A DNA stretch of 64,000 bases. Origin: Acuticoccus sp963704595 (GTDB lineage: Bacteria; Pseudomonadota; Alphaproteobacteria; Rhizobiales; Amorphaceae). The DNA is taken from NCBI GenBank assembly GCA_963704595.1, contig OY969922.1, positions 682,001 through 746,000 on the forward strand. The letters are read 5' to 3'. How positions within the stretch are numbered: the first letter of the stretch is position 1; the number at the start of each line of letters is the position of its first letter. The notes beneath the pieces were generated by a model. The model saw nothing but the letters and a program-made list of their open reading frames with translations. It did no database searches and was not told where the DNA came from. The position numbers and the translations under genes are program-made. Of this stretch, positions 47,501 through 55,469 are shown in pieces.

Positions 47501-49152
47501 TCGACGGTCTCGATCACGGGGTCGACGACCTCGGCGACCGGCTCGACGGCGTCCAGGAGGGGATCGGAGGTCTCGACGACAGCATCGAGAAGATCCCCGA
47601 ACGGGTCGGGATTCTCCGCGGCGGGATCGGTGATGTCGGCAACGGGATCGGTGGCGTCCGAGAGGGGGTCGGTGTCCTCCGCGATGGGCTCACCGGTGTC
47701 CGCCGGGTCGACGCCATCGACGACCGGATCGCCGACGGCATCCACCAGGTCGAACAGCGGATCGGTTCCATCGACGACGGGGTCGAGCACTGGATCGATC
47801 GGACCGACGAGGGGTTCGGTCGCAGCGACGACGGTGTCGACGGTCTCCACCACGGGGTCGACGATCTCCTCGACCGGCTCGACGGCGTCCAGGATGGGAT
47901 CGGAAGTCTCAGCGACGGGATCGAGGAGGTCGCCGAGCGGATCGGGATTTTCCGCGCCGGGATCGGTGGCGTCGGCTACGGGCTCTACGACGGGCTCGAG
48001 CACCGGGTCGAGCGGGTCGACCAAGGGTTCAGTCGCGTCGACAGCCGTATCGACGGTCTCGACCACGGGGTCGATGGCCTCGGCGACCGGTTCGATGGCG
48101 TCCACGACGGGTTCGGACTGGCCGACGGTCTCGACCAGCGGGTCGGAGGGGTCTGCAACGGGATCGGTGTGGCCCTCTGATGGGGCGACGGTTTCGCCGT
48201 CGTCTGACCCCGTTTCGTCCGTTGCGGGGGCGACGGGCGCGGTCAGGGGGCCATCTTCAGGCGCGGGTGTGTCGTCTGCGGCCTCGAGGTCTGTGTCGGT
48301 GGCTTCGTCGATGATGGGGGTGACGTCCGGCGAGGCGAGGGCGTCGTCCGCGTTCGTCGCGGGCGTGTCTTCGGCCGGGTCTGCCTGCGCGGCTTCGTCC
48401 GCGGTTTCGGCTTCGGACTCGGCGGTCGGGGCCGGAGTTTCGGCTGGCGCGGGGGTGGCGTCGGGGGTGCTTGCGTCGGCCGAAGGCGCGGCGGCCGGGG
48501 TGGCCTGCTCGCTCTCCAGCGGGGGGGCCGGGCGTGCGGCGGTGTCGAATTCGGCGATCGGGGGCGACGGCTCGGTGGACGCGGTCGGCTGGGTCGCGGC
48601 GTCGGCTGGCTGCGTCGCGGGAGGGGCCTCGCGCGGGGAGGACGCCTCTGTGGTGGCGGGAGCGGCGGGGGTGGGCGGGGTGTCCGCCGGCTCCGCTGCG
48701 ATCCCGGCGGTTGCGGCGGCGGATGCAGCGCCGAGCGTCTGCAGCGGGGCGGCGCTGGCCGTGCGGGTGGATGGGGCGGTGACGCCAGAGCCATCGGCGG
48801 ATGCGGCTTCGCCGGTGGCGGGCGAGGACGCGGTCGACGTGGTGGCGGGCGCGGCGGGAGCGAGCTCTCCGTCTTCCGGCGCTGCGGCGTCTTCGAGGGC
48901 TTCGGTGATGGCCGACGCGTTCTCGATCGCAGGGGTCTCGTCCGAGGCGACGGACTGGCGGGTGCCCGGACGCGAGGTGGCGGTGGAAGCGGCGGCGGTG
49001 CCGGCCTCCGCCGCGAGGCGGTCGACCGGGGCCGACTGGGGACCATTGTTTTCAGGCCGGACTCCGGCGACGGTCTGCGACGGATCGAATCCGTCCGCCG
49101 ATTCGTACAGTTTCGATTCGATCTGCGCGGTGCTGGCGATTTCGTCGGCCAT
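44557..49152 (-). CDS. Giant acidic repeat protein with DUF4114 domain; probable substrate of the adjacent exporter
   Basis: A 1531-residue acidic protein. Residues 1 to about 340 are Ala/Pro/Glu/Thr-rich. About 340-1070 consists of tandem repeats built from heptads of the form [DE]Pxx[DE]xV. From about 1080 the protein is globular: GMYKIGADGEIMDVKVLFAN, GDQIGFFVIPHG and FEDMSGGGDQDYDDVVFTI mark a DUF4114 domain, then a second beta-rich region. The last ~100 residues contain LADLFALDEAAAG and end LQLETSLHL. There is no Sec signal peptide, no RTX nonapeptide array and no membrane span, so C-terminal type I secretion is the likeliest route given the neighbouring exporter. The start 49152 has GGAG upstream. 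A surface or matrix adhesin role is inferred. Confidence 0.85.
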   Translation of the reverse strand: MADEIASTAQIESKLYESADGFDPSQTVAGVRPENNGPQSAPVDRLAAEAGTAAASTATSRPGTRQSVASDETPAIENASAITEALEDAAAPEDGELAPAAPATTSTASSPATGEAASADGSGVTAPSTRTASAAPLQTLGAASAAATAGIAAEPADTPPTPAAPATTEASSPREAPPATQPADAATQPTASTEPSPPIAEFDTAARPAPPLESEQATPAAAPSADASTPDATPAPAETPAPTAESEAETADEAAQADPAEDTPATNADDALASPDVTPIIDEATDTDLEAADDTPAPEDGPLTAPVAPATDETGSDDGETVAPSEGHTDPVADPSDPLVETVGQSEPVVDAIEPVAEAIDPVVETVDTAVDATEPLVDPLDPVLEPVVEPVADATDPGAENPDPLGDLLDPVAETSDPILDAVEPVEEIVDPVVETVDTVVAATEPLVGPIDPVLDPVVDGTDPLFDLVDAVGDPVVDGVDPADTGEPIAEDTDPLSDATDPVADITDPAAENPDPFGDLLDAVVETSDPLLDAVEPVAEVVDPVIETVDTVVDVTEPLVDPLDPVLDPVVDATDPLFDLVDPVVDAVDPADTGETVLEPVADATDPVVDDPDPLGDLLDAVVETSDPLVDVVEPVTEVVDPLVETVDTVVDATEPLVDPLDPVLDPVVDATDPLFDLVEAVVEPVVDAVDPAETGEPAAEDPDPLGDLLDAVVGTSDPILDAVEPVAEIVDPLVENVDPVVDATDPLFDLVDAVVEPVVEAVDPADTGEPVLEPVSDVTDPAAEDPDPLGGLLDAVVNATEPLVDALDPVLDPAVDAVDPADTGETVLEPVADATDPAAADPDPLGDLLDAVVETSDPVLDAVEPVAEVVDPVVETVDTVVDATEPVVDPLDPVLDPVVDATDPLFDLVDAVIEPVVDAVDPADTGEPVVEPVADATDPAAEDPDPLGDLLDAVVETSDPLLDAVEPVAEVVDPVVETVDTVVDATEPLVDPLDPVLDPVVDATDPLFDLVDAVVEPVVDAVDPADTGEPVVEPVADVTDTVADITEPAADATEPVADITEPVAEAEPVPAVIDMTQFTIAEDYTASITFMYEGAGYQNSMGMYKIGADGEIMDVKVLFANASAEGSGGTLVGGVSSVDVQLNAGDQIGFFVIPHGHGADQYGLLSADIDFVFRDAQGNPGNVNSDTALTMFAVVPGYGEYPIYGAFGTEVYHSAAVAENGYAINPDGMMHTVGYLDAATGSVSLGFEDMSGGGDQDYDDVVFTIDIGQSNAQVLDQNIDYAPDASPVINETPVGPVESDGFAVVAVNDWYRPKKGGGFEVDITYTVQAEDITNGDMTSWEIAPHYTGPGTLTYYQMTGYEGSVSAGYNDDGILVLTTASSHDASELKVGDTISFKLTVDGAGYNAADFGFTIEDIDPYDQVFGLLSNVESDTTDTASMLKTAASIELSLEADVAEAAEIEVAASAGTTTAGTAESELTADASLADLFALDEAAAGSTGTTDLAAMFTTEIEPDNTLDSHLQLETSLHL
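45940..48140 (-). repeat. Tandem repeat array coding for 56-112-residue units made of heptads
   Basis: Seven unit starts (DPDPLGDLLD or close variants) lie at 47949, 47613, 47319, 47046, 46794, 46626 and 46320. Spacings are 336, 294, 273, 252, 168 and 306 bases, i.e. 112, 98, 91, 84, 56 and 102 residues; the first five are exact multiples of seven residues. Within each unit six or more heptads of pattern [DE]Pxx[DE]xV follow one another. The last two units are nearly identical. This indicates growth and loss by in-frame recombination. Confidence 0.9.
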
Positions 49153-49543
49153 GGTTCAACTCCAGGTGTGCCCTGAAGCGATAACGTGAGATCGGCCGGG
49201 TCGGTCCCCTCAAATGATCTGTTGCTTGATGATAACAGATAAGCCATCCGATATAGACTTAGCCATTTGGATATGACCTATACGAATTCTCCAGAAACCT
49301 GCTGCCGCAGTTCGACGCGCTGCCCGGGCGGCGATGAACGCACCAGGTAGAATTCGGCAGGTGCGACCGGGGTGCCAGTCCGCCTGGTCGATTACAGCCA
49401 ATCATTTCGCCACGTGGCTCGCCCTTGACCGTTTCAGTGCGGGGCAATGGCCTGCTCGGTAATGGCGTCATCGGGCGCCACCATCCGCTCCAGACACGCT
49501 CGCGCGTGGATGGCGAGAGGCGGTGGCGCGCTGGCGCCGCCGC
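49153..49543. other. Intergenic region upstream of the giant repeat gene, with an AT-rich promoter-like patch
   Basis: The 391 bases separate two leftward operons. 49205-49290 is distinctly AT-richer than the surroundings and probably carries the promoter for the secretion operon. On the reverse strand an 18-codon frame (MAKSISDGLSVIIKQQII) spans 49210-49266 without a clear ribosome site. The part next to tctA is GC-rich and featureless. No regulator site could be assigned. Confidence 0.4.
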
Positions 49544-51094
49544 TCAGAGCGGGCCCGGATGCTCCTCCGCGGCCTGCAATGCCGGGTCGGCCGGAGCGGT
49601 GGAGCGGCGGCGTTTCGCGAGGAGGGCGCCGCCCACGGTGAAGAGCAGGAGGAGCGCAGTCACGGCGAGGACGCTGGCGCTGACCGGGCGCTCGAGGAAG
49701 ACCATCGGGTCGCCGCGGCCGATCAGGAGCGCGCGGCGGAAGTTCTCCTCCATCATCGGCCCCAGCACGTACCCGAGGAGGAGCGGGGCGGGGCTGAACT
49801 TCAGCGCGTTCAACACGTAGCCGATCACGCCGAAGACCAGGAGGACGATGATGTCCGCGAAGCTGTTGTTGATGCTGTAGACGCCAAAACAGATGAACGC
49901 GAGGATCGACGGATAGAGGATCGGGTACGGGATCTTCAGGAGCGCGACCCAGACGCCGACCAGCGGGATGTTGAGGATCAGGAGGAGGAGGTTGCCGAAC
50001 CAGAAGCTCGCGATCAGGCCCCAGAAGATGTCGGGGTGCTGGACGATGAGCTGCGGGCCGGGGGTGATGCCGTGGATCATCAGCCCGCCGAGGATCAGCG
50101 CCATCGTCGCGCCGCCGGGAATGCCGAGCGTCAGCGTCGGGATGAACTCGGCCTGGGCGGAGGCGTTGTTGGCGCTCTCCGGTCCCGCGAGGCCCTCGAC
50201 AGCGCCGGTGCCGAGGATCGACGGGTCCTTCGCGAAGCGCTTCTCCACCGCGTAGGACATGAAGGCGGCGACGGTCGAGCCCGCGCCCGGCAGGATGCCG
50301 ACGATGGAGCCCACCACCGCGCCGCGGCCCACCGGCCAGCGGCTTCGGCGGAACTCGTCGCGCGACGGCGTGAGGCTGCGCAGCGTGATCTTCTGCCCGG
50401 CGAGCTGGGCGGAGGCGCTCTGCCCGATGCTCGCGATCACCTCCGCGACGCCGAAGAGGCCCATCGCGATGATGACGAGGCCGATGCCGTCGTAGAGGTA
50501 GGGGACGCCGAAGGCGAAGCGGATGTGGCCGGACATCACGTCCGTCCCCATCAGCCCGAGGAGGAGGCCGATCACGACCATGCCGACGCCCTTCATCGGC
50601 GAGCCCTCGACCAGCACCACGGCCGCGACCAGCCCAAGCAGCATCAGCGAGAAATACTCAGCCGAGCCGAGCGACAGGGCGACCTGACCGAGCGGCGGGG
50701 CGAACAGCATCATCACGAGGATCGCGAAGCAGCCGCCGACGAACGAGGCGACGCTGGTGATGAAGAGCGCCGGCCCCGCCCGCCCGTTGCGCGACATCTG
50801 GTAGCCGTCGAGGCACGACACCGCGGAGCCCGCCGTGCCCGGCAGGTTGAGGAGGATCGCCGCCGTCGAGCCGCCGTACTGGGATCCGTAGTAGATGCCG
50901 GCGAGCATCACGATGCCGGCGGTCGGCTCGAGCCGGAAGGTGAGCGGCAGGAGCATCGAGATGGTCGCCAGCGGGCCGATGCCGGGGAGGACGCCGATGA
51001 AGGTGCCGAGCGTCACGCCGATGGCGCAGTACATCAGCACCTCCGGGGTGAGGGCGGCGAACCCCCCCATCATGCCGGTCAGCACGTCCATCAT
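49544..51094 (-). CDS. tctA: Tripartite tricarboxylate transporter large permease TctA
   Basis: TctA is the large membrane subunit of TTT transporters, which import organic acids using a periplasmic binding protein and an ion gradient. The 516-residue protein has about eleven or twelve membrane segments. Family signatures are GVLPGIGPLATISMLLPLTF (about residues 33-52), YYGSQYGGSTAAILLNLPG, and in the second half VGILPGAGSTVAAFMSY and EFIPTLTLGIPGGATMALI. The start at 51094 overlaps the tctB stop (ATGATG/TGA). The basic C-terminus ends in EEHPGPL. It is the last gene of a nine-gene operon. Confidence 0.95.
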   Translation of the reverse strand: MMDVLTGMMGGFAALTPEVLMYCAIGVTLGTFIGVLPGIGPLATISMLLPLTFRLEPTAGIVMLAGIYYGSQYGGSTAAILLNLPGTAGSAVSCLDGYQMSRNGRAGPALFITSVASFVGGCFAILVMMLFAPPLGQVALSLGSAEYFSLMLLGLVAAVVLVEGSPMKGVGMVVIGLLLGLMGTDVMSGHIRFAFGVPYLYDGIGLVIIAMGLFGVAEVIASIGQSASAQLAGQKITLRSLTPSRDEFRRSRWPVGRGAVVGSIVGILPGAGSTVAAFMSYAVEKRFAKDPSILGTGAVEGLAGPESANNASAQAEFIPTLTLGIPGGATMALILGGLMIHGITPGPQLIVQHPDIFWGLIASFWFGNLLLLILNIPLVGVWVALLKIPYPILYPSILAFICFGVYSINNSFADIIVLLVFGVIGYVLNALKFSPAPLLLGYVLGPMMEENFRRALLIGRGDPMVFLERPVSASVLAVTALLLLFTVGGALLAKRRRSTAPADPALQAAEEHPGPL

Positions 51095-51543
51095 GGCAGT
51101 TTCACCAGCGCGAGCGGGAGGTTGAGGCCCCAGACGAACACCGCGGCGCACAGTGCCGACAGGCCGAGCGCGAGGACGAGGACGCGCACGATGCTCGGCC
51201 GCGGCTCGGCGAGCCGGGAGACGATCGTGAGCGCAACGGTGGCCGGCACGATGCCGAACGGCTCGACGAGGAGCGCGAAGGCGAGGAGCGAGCCGCCCAC
51301 CGCCACCGCCACCCTGAGGCGGAGCGGGGGCAGCGTGCCGGTGCGGCCGAGGGCGCCGATCATCGTTCCGATGCCAGCGAGCACGAGGACGACGCCGAGC
51401 GCGCGGGGGAAGAAGCCGGGGCCGATGTTGGCCATCCGCCCCATCCCGTAATGGCCGCTCTCCCAGACGACGAAGACGCCGAGGACGAGGAGGATGGCTC
51501 CGGACAGAAGGTCCAGCCTGTCGGCGGTGCGAGGCCACTGCAT
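51091..51543 (-). CDS. tctB: Tripartite tricarboxylate transporter small permease TctB
   Basis: A 150-residue membrane protein with four predicted spans (LLSGAILLVLGVFVVWESG, ALGVVLVLAGIGTMIGAL, AVGGSLLAFALLVEPFGIVPA and LALGLSALCAAVFVWGL). The segment MANIGPGFFPRALG is the typical TctB pattern. It pairs with TctA, which it overlaps by four bases. It follows the hydroxyacid dehydrogenase gene by 34 bases. Confidence 0.92.
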   Translation of the reverse strand: MQWPRTADRLDLLSGAILLVLGVFVVWESGHYGMGRMANIGPGFFPRALGVVLVLAGIGTMIGALGRTGTLPPLRLRVAVAVGGSLLAFALLVEPFGIVPATVALTIVSRLAEPRPSIVRVLVLALGLSALCAAVFVWGLNLPLALVKLP

Positions 51544-51577
51544 GGCGCTCTCCTTGGCTTTCGTTCGGGGTTGGGGT

Positions 51578-52576
51578 TCAGGCGGCGGCCGGGTCGCCGG
51601 CGGTGCGGCGGCGGGACCAGACGTCGGGGTTGACGAGGTGCGGCGGGCGGTCGCCGCCGAGGACGGTGATGATCTGCTCGGCGCACTGAAGCGCGGTCGC
51701 CTTCAACGCATCCTCGGTGGAGCCGGCGACATGCGGCGCGAGGATGGTGTTCCCGCAGGCAAGGAGCGGGCTGTCCGCCGGCAGTGGCTCGGTCTCGAAC
51801 ACGTCGAGGCCTGCTCCTGCGATCCCGCCGTCGACGAGGGCGGCGGCGAGGGCCGCCTCGTCGACCAGCGTGCCGCGGGCGGTGTTGATGAGGAAGGCGG
51901 TGGGCTTCATCAGTCTCAGCGCAGCCGCGTCGATGGTGTGGCGCGTATCGGGGCGCGACGGGCGGTGGAGGCTGACCATGTCGGCCTCCCGCAGGAGCGC
52001 TTCGAGGCTGTTAGCACGGGTGGCGCCTGCGGCCTCGATGTCGGCGTCCGGCGCGTGGGGCGAATGGACGATCACGCGCATGTCGAAGCCGCCAATGGCG
52101 ATCGCGGCGACGATCTTCGCGATCGTGCCGAAGCCGACGAGGCCCAGCGTCTTGCCGGAGATCTCCGACATGCCGCCGGAATATTTGAACCGCCAGTCGC
52201 CGGCGTGGGTCGCAGCGTCAGAATCCTTGAAGCGCTTGGCGAGCGCCAGCATCATTCCCACCGCGTGCTCGGCGACGGAGCGCGCGTTGGCGCTCGGCGT
52301 GTAGACGATGGGGATCGCAAGGTCGGTCGCGTGGGCGACGTCGATCTTGTTGGTGCCGATGCCGTGGTTGGCGATGACCACGAGGTTGGGCGCGGCGTCG
52401 ATCGCGGCGCGGTCGAGACCGGCGTCGCGTGTGATGACGGCATCGGCATTGCCGATCTCGGCGGCGACGGTCGCCATGTCCTGTGCGCTCGCCCACTTCG
52501 CTTCGATGCCGGCGGCCTCCAGCGCCTCTACGCCGGCCTGGTGGATGGGCTGGACGATCAGACAGGTCGGCGACAT
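51578..52576 (-). CDS. NAD-dependent D-2-hydroxyacid dehydrogenase
   Basis: A 332-residue member of the D-isomer-specific 2-hydroxyacid dehydrogenase family, interconverting 2-hydroxy and 2-keto acids. The nucleotide fold is GKTLGLVGFGTIAKIVAAIA (about residues 143-162). The catalytic residues are visible: Arg in INTARGTLVDEAALAAAL, Glu in GLDVFETEPLP and His in LAPHVAGSTEDA. N-terminal ANHGIGTNKIDVAHATDLAI is the substrate-side loop. Its place between catabolic hydrolases and the TctAB genes suggests it oxidises or reduces the imported acid or a product. Confidence 0.92.
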   Translation of the reverse strand: MSPTCLIVQPIHQAGVEALEAAGIEAKWASAQDMATVAAEIGNADAVITRDAGLDRAAIDAAPNLVVIANHGIGTNKIDVAHATDLAIPIVYTPSANARSVAEHAVGMMLALAKRFKDSDAATHAGDWRFKYSGGMSEISGKTLGLVGFGTIAKIVAAIAIGGFDMRVIVHSPHAPDADIEAAGATRANSLEALLREADMVSLHRPSRPDTRHTIDAAALRLMKPTAFLINTARGTLVDEAALAAALVDGGIAGAGLDVFETEPLPADSPLLACGNTILAPHVAGSTEDALKATALQCAEQIITVLGGDRPPHLVNPDVWSRRRTAGDPAAA

Positions 52577-52612
52577 GGGGACTCTTCTTTCGCTGTGTTC
52601 ACGGTCGGGTTC

Positions 52613-53868
52613 TCAGATGTCGGCCAGCGTCCGGCCGAGGAGCCGGGTGGCGATGGCGAAGTCGTCGAGGCGCATCGCCTCGTCGGGGTTGTGGCTGCCG
52701 TTGGCGTTGCGCACGAAGATCATCGCGGCGGGCACTCCCTGCTGGGCGAAGACGGCGGTGTCGTGCCCCGCCCCGCACGCCATCAGGCGCGGCGCGACGC
52801 CGATGGCCTCCGACGCCTTCTGCAGGCGGCGGACCAACGCCTCGTCCATCAGCGCAGGTTCGCTGGCGGTGCGGGGGCCGAGGTCGAAGGTGACGCCGGT
52901 GTCGCACGCGATCTCGGCGACGTGCGCCATCAGGCGATCTTCGAGGTGGGAGAGGGTGTCGGTCTCGGCGGAGCGGACGTCGATGGTGAAGTCGACCCGG
53001 CCGGCGACCTTGGCGAAGTCGGCCTCGTCGGGATCGGTGGCGAAGCGGCCGAAGGTGACGGCGACGTCGCGCCCCTCGGCCTCCGCGGCGCGCCAGTCCT
53101 CCGTCAGCGCCGTCACGAGGCGGGCGACGGCGACCACTGCGTCGCGCCGGTGGCCGCGCGGGGTGGCGCCGGAATGGGCGTAGGCGCCGGTGGCCGCGGC
53201 GCTGCGGTAGCGGAAGCTGCCGCGGATGCCGGTGACGAGCGCGACGGGCTCCGCGGCGTCCACCAGCACGGGCCCCTGCTCGATGTGAACCTCGATGAAG
53301 CACGCGATCCGGCCTGCGGAGAGATGCGCCTCGCCGCGCGCCGACGGCGTCCGGCGTCCCGCCGAGATCGGCGAGGTGTGCGGCGAAGGGGCGGCCTGTG
53401 TCGATCCGCGGCGTTTCCATGGCGTCCGTCGGGCAGGAGGCCGAAGGCGGCGCGGCTGCCGAGGTAGGAGACGGGAAACCAGCTCGATTCCTCGGCGCGG
53501 ATCACCATCAGCGTGGTGTCGGCGCGCGGGACGAAGCCCGCTTCGCGCCAGCCGGACAGAACGGCGAGGCCTGCGAGGACACCGGCCGCGCCGTCGAAGT
53601 TGCCGCCGCGGGGGACGCTGTCGAGGTGCGAGCCGGTCATCGCGCACGGGGCCGACCGGTCGCGGCCAGGCAGGTTGATGTAGAGATTGAGCGCGGCGTC
53701 GCGCTCGATCTCCAGTCCCTTCTCGCGCGCCACTTCCGCGACGAGGGCGTGCGCCTTTTCCTCGCCCGCGCCGTAGGTGTCGCGCGTGATGCCGACACCA
53801 TCGAAGCTCATCTGCCTCAGCCGCTCGAACAGGTCGGCGGCCAGGGCATGGTCAGGCTCTGGGATCAC
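52613..53868 (-). CDS. M20-family amidohydrolase (N-carbamoyl-amino-acid/allantoate amidohydrolase type), two apparent frameshifts
   Basis: A zinc hydrolase of about 417 residues after correction. Metal-ligand segments are TGSHLDSVPRGGNFDGAAGV, then RAEESSWFPVSYLGSRAAFG, EVHIEQGPVL and the final ACGAGHDTAVFAQQGVP. Together these fit the hydantoinase/carbamoylase subfamily, which releases carbamate from N-carbamoyl amino acids or acts on related ureido acids. The frame changes near 53426 and 53340, each repaired by removing one base (LLPDDAMETPRIDTGRPFAA across the first). The GTG start at 53868 overlaps the preceding stop as GTGA. Substrate unknown. Confidence 0.85.
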
Positions 53869-54662
53869 GCGGCCGCCTCGCGGGAGGGGATGCCGAGCGC
53901 GTCCTGCTTCAGCGGCGCGAGATGCTCCTCGAGCAGGCGGCCGTGGCCGAACACCGGGGTGTTGAGCCCCATCATCCGCATGCAGGCCCAGAAGCACGCC
54001 TGGTTGGAGGTGACGACCGGCTTGCCGAGGTCGCGCTCGATGTCCGCGATCACGTCCATGGTGGCGAGGTTGGTGCAGGAGATGAAGATCGCGTCGGCGT
54101 CCGGGCGGTCGGCGATCCGTGCCATCTGGTAGACGTGCTGCGGCGGGACGCGGCCGATGCCCCGGCGCTCCTCCTGCGTCTCGCCAAGCTCCAGCCCGTG
54201 CATGGAGGTGACGCCGAAGCCGTGCTCCTCCAGGAACGTGACTTCGCTGTCGTTGACGAATTTTACGTAGGGCGTCGCGACGGCGACCTTCTTGGCGCCG
54301 AATGCGCGCAGCGCCGCCACGACAGCACCGGCCGCCGCGGTCGCCTGCGTGCCGGTCTCGTTGCCCATGGAGGCGAGGAGCTCGGGCAGCGGGCAGATGA
54401 TGGAGCCGGACGTGCAGCCGTAGGCGATCACGTCGACTTCGGCCGTCGCGAGCTCCTTGGCCGCACGGGCGAGGGCGTCGGCCATCTCGAAGTAGGAGTC
54501 CTGCGTCGCCTTGCCGAGGAGGAGGACGCGGGCGGTGTGGATCGTCACCCCCTCCGGCGCGAGGCGCCAGAACTCGGGCTCGTTGATGGTGTTGGTGGAC
54601 GGCACGATCAGGCCGATCTTTCCCCGCCAGCCGTAGGGACGGTAATCAGCAACAGCTTTCAT
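53865..54662 (-). CDS. Maleate cis-trans isomerase / Asp-Glu racemase-superfamily protein
   Basis: A 265-residue enzyme of the Asp/Glu racemase superfamily, nearest the maleate isomerase and arylmalonate decarboxylase group. These use one or two cysteines for acid-base or nucleophilic catalysis. Both are seen: VIAYGCTSGSIICPLP (about residue 84) and AIFISCTNLATMDVI (about residue 199). The N-terminus GKIGLIVPSTNTINEPEF and the late VVTSNQACFWACMRMMGL also fit. The start is ATG 54662, nine bases after the aldolase stop. It may isomerise or decarboxylate a dicarboxylate produced in this operon. Confidence 0.88.
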   Translation of the reverse strand: MKAVADYRPYGWRGKIGLIVPSTNTINEPEFWRLAPEGVTIHTARVLLLGKATQDSYFEMADALARAAKELATAEVDVIAYGCTSGSIICPLPELLASMGNETGTQATAAAGAVVAALRAFGAKKVAVATPYVKFVNDSEVTFLEEHGFGVTSMHGLELGETQEERRGIGRVPPQHVYQMARIADRPDADAIFISCTNLATMDVIADIERDLGKPVVTSNQACFWACMRMMGLNTPVFGHGRLLEEHLAPLKQDALGIPSREAAA

Positions 54663-54671
54663 GGAAGCTCC

Positions 54672-55469
54672 TTACGCGGCGCGGCCGGCGTGCGACTTCA
54701 GCGCGCCCGCGGCCCCGGAAAACTGGTTGAAGAGGACGGCGGCGTCGTTCGCGAACGGGAGCCACTGGAGGCCCCGGTCGATCCACTGCTTGCCATCGTC
54801 GATGGTCTGGCAGGAGAAGCCCCACGGCACGCCGGCATCGCCGCACACCTCGATGACCCGCTCCTTGGCGGCGGCCATCTTGGGATGCGAGAGCTCGCCC
54901 GGAACGCCGAGCGCCTGGGAGAGGTCGTCCGGGCCGATCATCACGGCATCGAGCCCGTCGACGAGGCAGATCTCCGGCAGGGCATCGAGCGACGTCTGGC
55001 TCTCGACCATCGCCACCATCACGGTGTGGTCGTTGAGGTGGGCAATCTGCTCGGCCGTGCTGCCGAGCTTGTGGTAATCCGTGTGCGAGCCGCGCGAATT
55101 GAGGATGCGCTCGCCGCGCGGATAATACTTGGTCGCCTGCATCACGCCCTCGAGCTGTTCGGGCGTGTCGATCGCCGGGAGCAGGAGGCCCATGGCGCCC
55201 GAGTCGAGCGCGCGGGTCATGTCGTGTGCGCCGAGGCCGGGCGGGCGGACGATGGGGACGAGCCCCGCCCCGCGCGCGACGAGGCACTGCGCGCCCACCT
55301 CCTTCAGCGTGAAATCGGTGTGCTCCATCTCGATGATGCAGAAGTCGAGCCCGGCGGTGGCGAGGAGGCGCATGAACTTGGGGTGATCGACGAGCGTCGC
55401 CCAGGTGCCGATGGCCGGCTTGCCGGCGGCCCAGAGCTCCTTGAGGGGGTTTTTCAGAAGCTCAGGCAT
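54672..55469 (-). CDS. HpcH/HpaI-family class II aldolase
   Basis: A 265-residue metal-dependent aldolase of the HpcH/HpaI (2-keto-3-deoxy acid) family, which cleaves 2-keto-4-hydroxy acids into pyruvate and an aldehyde. Metal-site and substrate segments: DFCIIEMEHTDFTLKE (Glu), MVAMVESQTSLDALPEI (Glu) and VDGLDAVMIGPDDLSQALG (Asp). VPIVRPPGLGAHDMTRALD carries the substrate-binding arginine. The start at 55469 overlaps the preceding stop by eight bases. In this operon it would release pyruvate-type intermediates, though its natural substrate cannot be told. Confidence 0.9.
   Translation of the reverse strand: MPELLKNPLKELWAAGKPAIGTWATLVDHPKFMRLLATAGLDFCIIEMEHTDFTLKEVGAQCLVARGAGLVPIVRPPGLGAHDMTRALDSGAMGLLLPAIDTPEQLEGVMQATKYYPRGERILNSRGSHTDYHKLGSTAEQIAHLNDHTVMVAMVESQTSLDALPEICLVDGLDAVMIGPDDLSQALGVPGELSHPKMAAAKERVIEVCGDAGVPWGFSCQTIDDGKQWIDRGLQWLPFANDAAVLFNQFSGAAGALKSHAGRAA

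Noticed and set aside
44557..49152. Possibility that the acidic repeats are RTX calcium-binding nonapeptides.
   Set aside because: No GGxGxDxxx series occurs; the repeats are proline-containing heptads, so the protein is not a classic RTX toxin or lipase.
45908..49189. A 1093-codon open frame on the plus strand opposite the giant repeat gene, rich in Ser/Thr/Gly.
   Set aside because: It mirrors the repeat DNA on the other strand; GC bias suppresses stops in all frames here. It lacks a ribosome site and any domain, while the reverse frame has DUF4114 and a proper start.
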